Shown here one piece after another: positions 7,531-14,656 of a stretch of 19,480 nucleotides of DNA. The number at the start of each line of letters is the position of its first letter. Position 1 is the stretch's first letter. The stretch is from Campylobacterota bacterium. GTDB lineage: Bacteria; Campylobacterota; Campylobacteria; Campylobacterales; Sulfurovaceae. A model generated the notes under the pieces. That model ran no database searches, was not told where the DNA came from, and worked only from the letters and a program-made list of their open reading frames with translations. The position numbers and the translations under genes were made by a program. The stretch lies in contig JAUVCL010000019.1 in the NCBI GenBank assembly GCA_030595845.1, positions 1 through 19,480 on the forward strand, in the 5' to 3' direction.

Positions 7531-9030
7531 TTAAAAAAAGATCCCCATAAAACTTGCACCCATTCCTGTAGCCATCTCTTTTGCTGCACCACCCATTGGG
7601 ATCTTTTCCATTATCTTCCGGTTCTTTTTTCCCAACATTTTGTCTAGTTGTTTATTCATTTGGTACCTGATGAGTTTCTGCATATCGAGGTTTACTTTAG
7701 GATCATCAATAGAGCCATAGACTTTACCTGAAAAGGCTTGTCTTTGCATATGGACGTCAAAGTATGCATTAATGGTGTTTTGGTTCGTATCCATAAGAAT
7801 ACTTTTTAAAAAAAGATGACTTTTTTTGTTCGAAAATTTAATATCTCCCAAAAGCAGACCATTATGGTAAGAGGCATCTAAAATACTGTTATCAAAGGTT
7901 TCTCTCCTCAGATCAACACCGGATTTTTTACGAATGACATCTATTAATTTGGTATGTACCACTTTTGCATTTTCAAGTTTGGTGTTGACTACCAAAGTTT
8001 CTTGTATGAAATTATAATAAATCTCTCCTGTAGCATCCGCTGTCAACATTGGTGGGTAGGGGAAAAGTGACATGAAATACATGAAAGAAATAGCTTCAAG
8101 TTGAACGCGTAAACCATCTTTTTCAAAGAGATAGTCGATCATCCCGCCAAATGATTTTGAGAGACCGGAGATACGTAAATATTCATCATACTTTATCTCT
8201 CCCATAGCATAGAATTTGCCTAAGTATTTAGCGCCTAGCAAGGTATCCAGATGTGAAAGATCTTTAATATCAAGGATATAAAATGCATCAGCAAGCTTTT
8301 TCTCCTGATCGTAGTGCCCTTTTGATAGTTTGAGACTGAGGTAAGGGGAGGTGATGTCAATGATAAAGGTATGTTTCATATTGATGATATCTATTTTTGT
8401 ATGTAAATTAAGAGGTATTCCTGAGAAGTTATTGTCTTTTACATCATACGTAATGGAGCCATGTTTTGTGTTCTTATCCATCAGTGAAAAGTTTACAGAG
8501 ACATCGGCTTTCCCCTTAATGAGGGTATCTTGACCTAAGAGTGTGAGCAGTTTACTAGAATTGACATCCTTCAAACTGATATTGATATCTTCCGCTTTAT
8601 CTGTAGATTTCAAGAGCTTATATCGCACATTGCCATCGAGTGCTTTTCCTTTACCCTTAATAGCAAGACGTGAGAATGGTCCTTCCACATGCCCAAAGAT
8701 ATCTATATCATCATCTATTTTACAAATATCTGATGCAATACATTCACTTGTAAGTGTGTAGTCCATATCGAGTGAAGTATCATCAATGAATCCGGTAAGT
8801 GTGAGTTTGGCTTTTCTTTCTATATTCATCTCTGCAATGATCTGTGGAAATTGATGTATATCCAAAGATTGTACTTCAACCCATAAGCCGGACTTTTTAC
8901 TTAAGGCATAACTCGCATAGTCATAAATATTTTTGTTACCTAAGGGTGTGTAGAGAAGGTAAAGAATAGTGATGAAGAACACTATGACGGCAAAGGTAAA
9001 ATATTTTAAAAAAGTAGACATACGCAGCAT
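7531..9030 (-). CDS. AsmA/TamB-like membrane-anchored periplasmic protein, single module
   Basis: This 499-residue protein has one N-terminal membrane segment (about 8-28) followed by TPLGNKN. That is the usual opening of AsmA/TamB-type proteins, which hang from the inner membrane into the periplasm. The rest is beta-strand-like alternating sequence with no catalytic motif. One ~390-residue module can be traced by DDDIDIFGHVEGPF (about 106-119), ALDGNV, GLSKSFGG at 289-296, and GSIDDPKVNLDMQKL near 439-453. Two cysteines (C97, C103) and the C-terminal tail MGGAAKEMATGMGASFMGIFF are shared with the upstream neighbour, so the two are paralogs. AsmA-like proteins are thought to act in outer-membrane assembly or lipid transport, and this role is inferred only from resemblance. 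It lies 66 bases downstream of the larger paralog, probably in one operon. The start is close to AAGG. Confidence 0.6.
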   Translation of the reverse strand: MLRMSTFLKYFTFAVIVFFITILYLLYTPLGNKNIYDYASYALSKKSGLWVEVQSLDIHQFPQIIAEMNIERKAKLTLTGFIDDTSLDMDYTLTSECIASDICKIDDDIDIFGHVEGPFSRLAIKGKGKALDGNVRYKLLKSTDKAEDINISLKDVNSSKLLTLLGQDTLIKGKADVSVNFSLMDKNTKHGSITYDVKDNNFSGIPLNLHTKIDIINMKHTFIIDITSPYLSLKLSKGHYDQEKKLADAFYILDIKDLSHLDTLLGAKYLGKFYAMGEIKYDEYLRISGLSKSFGGMIDYLFEKDGLRVQLEAISFMYFMSLFPYPPMLTADATGEIYYNFIQETLVVNTKLENAKVVHTKLIDVIRKKSGVDLRRETFDNSILDASYHNGLLLGDIKFSNKKSHLFLKSILMDTNQNTINAYFDVHMQRQAFSGKVYGSIDDPKVNLDMQKLIRYQMNKQLDKMLGKKNRKIMEKIPMGGAAKEMATGMGASFMGIFF

Positions 9031-9096
9031 TTACCTTATATATTTTTCTTCTCTATCATACTAGAGTGTTAATGAATAGGAGTTACAGACTTAAGA

Positions 9097-11772
9097 CTAA
9101 AAGAATATGCCCATAAAAGAGCCTGCTGTGCCAGTTACAACATCTTTGGCTGTACCTCCCATAGGCATACCTTCCATCATCTCTCTAGGTGCTTGACCTC
9201 CCATAGAGTCTATTTGCTTGTCCATTTCATGTTCGATAAGCTTTTGCATGTTGAGATTTATTTTTGGTTTATCCAACGAACCATAGATCTTTCCTGTCAA
9301 GACTCTGCCTTGAAGGTATATATCAAAATAAGCATTCACACTTTTTCGTTTTGTGTTAATAGTTGCATTCGTTAAATAAATATGATTTTTCAGATTAGAA
9401 AGCTTGATACTTCCTGTGAGGATATCATTTTGGTATTTTACCGCTAATTCACTGGCATCAAAGGTCTCATAGAGGAGGTTTATACCCGCTTTTTTATAGG
9501 CTTTTTCAACAATGTCTGATGGTAAGAATTTTGCATTATCGAGTTTAGTATTGACTAGAAGAAGTTCTTTTTGTAAGTCATAGTTTACACTTCCGTTTGT
9601 ACTGGCTTCGACATAAGTTGGATAATCAAGTAGGGTCATGATCTCTTTGAATGATGCATCTTCAAAGTCTATGTAGAGTATCTCATCTTTATAGAGAAAG
9701 TCTGTCATCCCCCCGAAGGTTTTAGAAAGACCTCTTATCTGTAAATCATTTTTATAGTCTATCTCACCTCTGGCATAAAAAGGACCATGATACTTCTGCC
9801 CAAGAAGTACTTCGACTTGAGCTAAGTCTTGTATATCGAGAGTGTAAAAAGCATGTGTACTTTTTTTACTCTCATCATAGGTTCCTTTAGTGATCTTGGT
9901 TTGAACTTCATTTAAATTGATATCTGCAGTAAAGCTATAAATATCATTGTCTATATTGAGGTCTGTAGAGAAGTGTAGTGGGAGCGTTTCATAGCTGGCA
10001 TCTCGAAGTGAGTAGGTGAGTGTACCTTGTTTATTTTTCTTGTTCAGGTATTTGAAATGTGCTTCGAGCGTTGCCGTACCATGAGGCAGGTCAGTAACTC
10101 CCATGAGCGTATAGAGTTTGTTTGCATGGATATCAATCATTTTGATGTTAAGGTCTTTAATCTCATTATATACTTTGAGACCGTCAAAATTGACATGACC
10201 ATTTAATGCTGTACCTTCCCCTCTTATATATAAACGTGTATAAGGTCCATAAAGATGTCCTGTGATATTGATATCATCTTCAATGGTAACAAGATGACTT
10301 GGAAGTCGTGCAGCGCTTAGTTCATAGTACATATTGGTCCATTTTTTACTCAGTGGACCGTTAAGTGTGAGTTTATAATGCTTTTCGACCAAACCGTCAA
10401 AGGTAAGATAAGAATCTAAAGTATTCCGTGCATAGCCATCATTTCTTGCATAAAGCTTGCCGGCGATATTATGTCCCTGGATTTGAAAATCTATGGTTGT
10501 ATCAATAGATCGTTCTATGGCATCGAGCTCTGTATTTCGAAAGATCAAATAATTGTTATCATTTGCTATTTTAAGTGTTGAAGATAAAATATCATCTTTG
10601 TAGTTTGCTTCAAAACTACTATCTGGGAATATTTCCTGATGTAGATTATGTCCAAATTTTTCCTGGATAATCTCATTTAACTCTTTTTGTAAAAACTGCA
10701 CATGGTTTAATTCTACTTTGGTGTGCATCTCTTTTTCTTCTACATCATAATCAATGATGCCGACCATATCGGCATCGAGAAGAGGATTTTGTTTGAGTCT
10801 TTGCATAATAGTGTTAAAAGGGACATCTTTTAGATCAAAGTGAAATTTCTTTTTTTCATAAGCAATATCCAATCTACCGCCAAAACTTTCAGAGACACCC
10901 CTCAATTTGATTTTTTTGTCTAATATCAGATCTCCACTTGCATAAAAAGGACCGACGGCATCTACCTCGGTGAGATCTTCGATATCTGCCAACTCCTGAA
11001 TGTCGAGTGTATATTTAGCCGTTCCATACTTCAATTCCTGATCGTATGCTCCTTCTCTGATCTCTACCTTTGCAGAAGGCAGAGTCATATCTATATCAAA
11101 GGTATATTTCTTATTGTCTATTTTTACCTTTGTATCCAGAATTACTTTTATATCATGACCAGAGTAGTTATTGTCTACTACCTGATAGGTCAAATGGCCT
11201 TTGAGGTTTTTCCTGTGAAGGGTGTCAAAATGTAAATGTGCATTTGATTTACCATTGAATAAAGGTTCTACATCCAAGGCCGTAAAGAATTTAGTAGAGT
11301 TGATGTCAGATAAAACAAGATCTACATCTTGAAAGATACGACGTTTTTTTAAACCACTTAAGGTAATGTTACCATCAAGTATTTTCCCAGATGCTGTGAC
11401 CTTAAAGTCTCTAAATTTACCATAGACCTTTCCTGTAATATTGACATCATCATTGATAGTACAAATATTACTTTTTATACAGTCACTGCTAATGGCAAAG
11501 TCAAGATCAAGTGTAGAGAAGCTCAATACCCCATGAATACCAAGTTTGTACTCACCTTCAATCAGTATCTTTCCTGAAAATTTAGGATACTCTTTAAAGT
11601 TCAATGATTGTACTTTAATTTCCATATTGGCTTTTTTACTGATCTTCTCACTTATTAGAAAATAGCCTATTTTATTTCCGGTTGGGGTGCGTACAAGGAG
11701 ATAACCGATAATAATGGTAAAAATCAAAAGAAAAAGAAGAGTTTTTAATAATATTTTCATCGATGACTTCAT
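9097..11772 (-). CDS. AsmA/TamB-like membrane-anchored periplasmic protein, duplicated module
   Basis: This 891-residue protein has an N-terminal membrane segment (about 8-27) followed by TPTGNKIGYF. It contains the ~390-residue module of its neighbour twice. DDVNITGKVYG at 108-118 recurs as DDINITGHLYG at 499-509. GVSESFGG at 292-299 recurs as GLSKTFGG at 681-688. The two halves therefore run at about 62-446 and 450-845. The cysteine pair C98/C104 occurs only in the first half. The second half is visibly closer to the single-module paralog, including the tail MGGTAKDVVTGTAGSFMGIFF. Like other AsmA/TamB-type proteins it is probably periplasmic and built of repeating beta structure, perhaps a lipid-conducting groove; this is inference. 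It is the first gene of the two-gene minus-strand unit. The chosen ATG has an AAGG at a rather long 12-base distance, and a second ATG at codon 5 is possible. Confidence 0.6.
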   Translation of the reverse strand: MKSSMKILLKTLLFLLIFTIIIGYLLVRTPTGNKIGYFLISEKISKKANMEIKVQSLNFKEYPKFSGKILIEGEYKLGIHGVLSFSTLDLDFAISSDCIKSNICTINDDVNITGKVYGKFRDFKVTASGKILDGNITLSGLKKRRIFQDVDLVLSDINSTKFFTALDVEPLFNGKSNAHLHFDTLHRKNLKGHLTYQVVDNNYSGHDIKVILDTKVKIDNKKYTFDIDMTLPSAKVEIREGAYDQELKYGTAKYTLDIQELADIEDLTEVDAVGPFYASGDLILDKKIKLRGVSESFGGRLDIAYEKKKFHFDLKDVPFNTIMQRLKQNPLLDADMVGIIDYDVEEKEMHTKVELNHVQFLQKELNEIIQEKFGHNLHQEIFPDSSFEANYKDDILSSTLKIANDNNYLIFRNTELDAIERSIDTTIDFQIQGHNIAGKLYARNDGYARNTLDSYLTFDGLVEKHYKLTLNGPLSKKWTNMYYELSAARLPSHLVTIEDDINITGHLYGPYTRLYIRGEGTALNGHVNFDGLKVYNEIKDLNIKMIDIHANKLYTLMGVTDLPHGTATLEAHFKYLNKKNKQGTLTYSLRDASYETLPLHFSTDLNIDNDIYSFTADINLNEVQTKITKGTYDESKKSTHAFYTLDIQDLAQVEVLLGQKYHGPFYARGEIDYKNDLQIRGLSKTFGGMTDFLYKDEILYIDFEDASFKEIMTLLDYPTYVEASTNGSVNYDLQKELLLVNTKLDNAKFLPSDIVEKAYKKAGINLLYETFDASELAVKYQNDILTGSIKLSNLKNHIYLTNATINTKRKSVNAYFDIYLQGRVLTGKIYGSLDKPKINLNMQKLIEHEMDKQIDSMGGQAPREMMEGMPMGGTAKDVVTGTAGSFMGIFF

Positions 11773-12024
11773 AGACTTATCGCACCTTAGACATTTTCTT
11801 TTATGATAACATAATCATTTGGGATTGTATATATAATGACTTGAGATAAGCATATTTTATGAAAGTAAGAGAGTATATTTTCTTTATTTCACACATTCAC
11901 TTTTTTTTGTTTATTTGAGTAATAATAATTATAATTTATGTTAAAAAATAGCCCCTATTTTAAAATGTAAGCATAACTGACTTTAGGTTATAATCTCCAC
12001 AATTAAAATGTAAAAGGTTTTAGC
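11773..12024. promoter_or_regulatory. Divergent intergenic region with promoter for the decarboxylase gene
   Basis: This AT-rich 252-base gap separates the minus-strand AsmA-like pair from the plus-strand decarboxylase. TATAAT at 11989-11994 is a perfect -10 for the plus strand, with AAAAGG eight bases before the ATG at 12025. A second TATAAT lies at 11930-11935. No strong -35 is visible, as is common in Campylobacterota. Towards the minus-strand gene, ATGAT (11803-11807) and ATCAT (11814-11818) form a small near-palindrome that could be an operator. The evidence for that is weak. Confidence 0.45.
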
Positions 12025-13845
12025 ATGCAAGACGTAGTACAATGGCTCAAAGACAATGGTAATTTAAAGATCATAGATGAACCTCTAGATGTTGAACTTG
12101 AGATCCCTCATGTGGCGTATGTAGAAGTGAAAACAGATGATTCTCGTCCTATACTTTTTACCAAACCTGTGAATAAAGCCAAAGGCATAGAATACGACAT
12201 GCCTGTACTTATGAATATCTTTGCAAACAAAGCACTTACTGAAAGAATCTTTGGTAAACATCCAGATGATGTAGCGCAAGGGATAGATGAACTTTTGAAA
12301 CTCAAACCACCTAAAGGGATAAAAGCCAAACTTGCCATGGTTCCCAAACTCTTTTCACTTAAAAATGTTTTTCCAAAACGTTTGAACTTCAGAGGAGAGT
12401 GTCAAGAGATCATCATTCCTAAAGAAGAGGTTGATCTTGATATTTTACCTATACTAAAAACATGGGAAGAAGATGGCGGTGCTTTCATTACTATGGGACA
12501 AGTGTATACCCAGAGTCTTGATGGCGAGATGCAAAACCTTGGTATGTATCGTTTACAACAGTACGATAAAAACCGTCTTGGAATGCACTGGCAGATACAC
12601 AAAGATGCATCTCACTTCTTTGATCAGTATCAAAGAGTAGGGAAGAAGATGCCGATTACTGTTGCTATCGGTGGTGATCCGCTTTACATCTGGTGTGGAC
12701 AGGCTCCGATGCCTTATGGTATGTTTGAGATGCTGCTTTACGGTTTTGTGCGCAATAAAAATGCCCAACTTGTGAAGTCCATAACGAATGATATTTATAT
12801 ACCGCGTGATGTAGATGTGGTCATAGAAGGGTTTGTTGATCCTGAACTTATGGAGATAGAAGGACCTTTTGGTGACCATACCGGTTATTATACGCTTAAA
12901 GAGCCTTTTCCTGTGATGGACGTAGAAACAATCACTATGAAAAAACACCCTGTATTTCAGGCAACGGTTGTTGGTAAACCGCCACTGGAAGACAAATATA
13001 TGGGTTGGGCTACTGAGCGTATCTTCTTACCTATGTTAAAACCTATGGCACCAGATCTGATAGACTATAACATGCCTGAAAACGGTGTGTTCCATAACCT
13101 TATTATGGCAAAGATGAAAACACTCTATAAAGGGCATGCGATGCAGTTTATGCATGCATTTTGGGGTGTGGGACAGATGTCTTTTGTAAAACATGCACTT
13201 TTTGTAGGAGAAGATGCTCCAGAGCTTGAAGAGAGTGAAGCACTGGCAGCACATATATTGGACAGACTTTCATCTGAAAGAGTCTTTATTACCAAAGGTA
13301 TAGTCGATCACCTGGATCACTCATCATCAGAACAGTTTGTGGGCGGTAAACTTGGTGTTGATGCTACGGGTGAGGAAGTAGAAGAGGGGTTGTCAGATCC
13401 ATTATCAGATGAAGTATTATTAGCCAAGATACAAGAGATACAACCAAGGGTAAAAGCACTTAAACAATACATGATCCATACTAAAAATCCAGTGTGTGTC
13501 ATCACTGTAGACAAAAAGAAGTCACAACAAAAGCTCATCAAAAAGCTGGAAGTACTAAAGTCTCACATCAAAGTACTGATCATCGTAGATACGATCAATA
13601 ACGATATAGAAGACCCGTACATGCTTATCTGGCGTGTAGTCAATAACATCGATGCAAGCAGAGATGTTGTCCTTGAACCATTTATAGCCCTTGATGCAAC
13701 CAATAAAAGTAAAGTAGACGGTTTTACTAGAGAGTGGCCTGGTGATACCTTCTGTACTAAAGAGGTGTTAGATATGCTTCAGGAAAAAGGGCTTATTGAT
13801 ATAGATGAAGCTTTTATTAGGAAGTTTGGGTTGTTGCCGTTTTAG
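12025..13845 (+). CDS. ubiD: UbiD-family menaquinone biosynthesis decarboxylase (futalosine pathway)
   Basis: This 606-residue cytoplasmic UbiD-type decarboxylase probably uses prenylated FMN. Visible blocks include NLGMYRLQQYDKNRLGMHWQ (171-190), typical of the prenyl-FMN binding region. IEGPFGDHTGYYTL (278-291) contains the conserved acidic residue of the active site. AIGGDP (214-219) and MAKMKTLYKGHAMQFMHAFWG (about 366-386) are also family-like. The length (~600 rather than ~490) and overall pattern fit the SCO4490-type menaquinone decarboxylase (also called MqnL) rather than the ubiquinone enzyme. The family member in Campylobacterota is often labelled ubiD. It probably acts late in making menaquinone, the respiratory quinone. 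In C. jejuni this gene follows hemC directly (from memory); here about 7.8 kb intervenes. The cas operon starts 91 bases after its stop, with no terminator seen between. Confidence 0.88.
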   Translation: MQDVVQWLKDNGNLKIIDEPLDVELEIPHVAYVEVKTDDSRPILFTKPVNKAKGIEYDMPVLMNIFANKALTERIFGKHPDDVAQGIDELLKLKPPKGIKAKLAMVPKLFSLKNVFPKRLNFRGECQEIIIPKEEVDLDILPILKTWEEDGGAFITMGQVYTQSLDGEMQNLGMYRLQQYDKNRLGMHWQIHKDASHFFDQYQRVGKKMPITVAIGGDPLYIWCGQAPMPYGMFEMLLYGFVRNKNAQLVKSITNDIYIPRDVDVVIEGFVDPELMEIEGPFGDHTGYYTLKEPFPVMDVETITMKKHPVFQATVVGKPPLEDKYMGWATERIFLPMLKPMAPDLIDYNMPENGVFHNLIMAKMKTLYKGHAMQFMHAFWGVGQMSFVKHALFVGEDAPELEESEALAAHILDRLSSERVFITKGIVDHLDHSSSEQFVGGKLGVDATGEEVEEGLSDPLSDEVLLAKIQEIQPRVKALKQYMIHTKNPVCVITVDKKKSQQKLIKKLEVLKSHIKVLIIVDTINNDIEDPYMLIWRVVNNIDASRDVVLEPFIALDATNKSKVDGFTREWPGDTFCTKEVLDMLQEKGLIDIDEAFIRKFGLLPF

Positions 13846-13875
13846 ATTGAGGGAGTATGACAATTTGACATGTTT

Positions 13876-13905
13876 TTGATTTAAAATAAAAAGTCTTGAT
13901 ATACT
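13876..13905 (+). promoter_or_regulatory. Probable promoter of the cas operon
   Basis: TATACT at 13900-13905 (five of six matches to the -10 consensus) lies 18 bases after TTGATT at 13876-13881. A perfect TTGACA also occurs at 13865-13870, but its best -10 partner is only TAAAAA at 13887-13892. Either would give a short leader before the cas6 ribosome binding site AAGGGG (13926-13931), five bases before the TTG start. Confidence 0.45.
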
Positions 13906-13936
13906 TCAGTATGAAATATGACCTGAAGGGGAAAAC

Positions 13937-14656
13937 TTGAAATATTTTGAACTGAAATGCACGGTATACTTGAAGAAGGACATACCTTTTAAAGAGAGTT
14001 TTGAGATACTTTCCAAATACATCAGCTTCTCAATGGCACAAGTTGATGATCTTAAAAAACTACATGATAAAAAGGGTTTTAAATACTATTGCTTTGGAGG
14101 GCTTTTCCCTATAGAAGCAGCGAAGATCTATAAAAAAGGCAATAGCTACACATTTAGTATCCGTTCTCTTGATGAACGGATGATAGACAGTCTCTCTTCT
14201 GAACTTCGTAAAAATATCGACAATCCAAATTTGCTCATCGTTGAAACTACTAAGCGTGTACAGAAGCAGTTTTTTGTGAGTGAGCTTTATAGTGTGACTC
14301 CTGTGGTGGTAACGGTAGAGAATGGTTTCCATTGGACTATGGAAAAAGATGGAGACATTCTTAAACTACAAAAACAGCTTCATGACAATTTAGAAAAAAA
14401 GTACCATGACTTTTATGGTGAGACACTGAAGGGAGTACAAAACTTTATACAACTGCTAGAGATCAAAAATCGTGTACCTCAAAACATACAGATAACTAAA
14501 AATGCTAAGAAGATACGTTTTTTCGGTAATAAGTTTAAAATCATTCCTAACGAAGATGAGGTTTCTCAGAAGTTGGCTTTTGTGGCTTTGGCTTGTGGGT
14601 TGGGGGAGAAGAATAGTTTTGGGGGTGGGTTTTGTTTGGGTAAGGGGATGAGATGA
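13937..14656 (+). CDS. cas6: CRISPR-associated endoribonuclease Cas6 (type I-B)
   Basis: This 239-residue RAMP protein cuts the pre-crRNA within each repeat and often stays bound to the crRNA 3' hairpin. The C-terminal glycine-rich loop ACGLGEKNSFGGGFCLGKG (220-238) is the Cas6 signature. H43, in LHDKKGFKYYCF, sits where the catalytic histidine of Cas6 is usually found. No ATG gives this protein. A TTG at 13937 preceded at five bases by AAGGGG is the best start and yields MKYFELKCTVYL, a normal first beta-strand. The TGA stop overlaps the cas8b ATG (ATGA). The final ~25 codons switch to GGG/TTG-rich codon use, making an unusual G-rich tract described separately. Cas6 heads the effector operon. 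Confidence 0.88.
   Translation: MKYFELKCTVYLKKDIPFKESFEILSKYISFSMAQVDDLKKLHDKKGFKYYCFGGLFPIEAAKIYKKGNSYTFSIRSLDERMIDSLSSELRKNIDNPNLLIVETTKRVQKQFFVSELYSVTPVVVTVENGFHWTMEKDGDILKLQKQLHDNLEKKYHDFYGETLKGVQNFIQLLEIKNRVPQNIQITKNAKKIRFFGNKFKIIPNEDEVSQKLAFVALACGLGEKNSFGGGFCLGKGMR
14597..14647 (+). other. Cluster of six G-runs at the 3' end of cas6 (possible G-quadruplex)
   Basis: G-runs of three to five bases lie at 14597-14599, 14602-14606, 14621-14625, 14627-14629, 14638-14640 and 14644-14647 on the coding strand. The last run is part of AAGGGG, the ribosome binding site of cas8b. The four runs from 14621 to 14647 have loops of 1, 8 and 3 bases, so a quadruplex in DNA or mRNA is possible though one loop is long. 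The runs partly reflect the obligatory glycines of Cas6, but GGG codons are used where neighbours use GGA/GGT. Confidence 0.4.

Noticed and set aside
12085..13541. Several antisense open frames across the decarboxylase gene
   Set aside because: None has a ribosome binding site or recognisable protein pattern. They lie opposite a well-supported gene.
13904..13928. Inverted repeat CTTCAG/CTGAAG before cas6 as a hairpin hiding the ribosome binding site
   Set aside because: The left arm overlaps the likely -10 box, so it would probably not be transcribed, and the stem is only six pairs with a 13-base loop.
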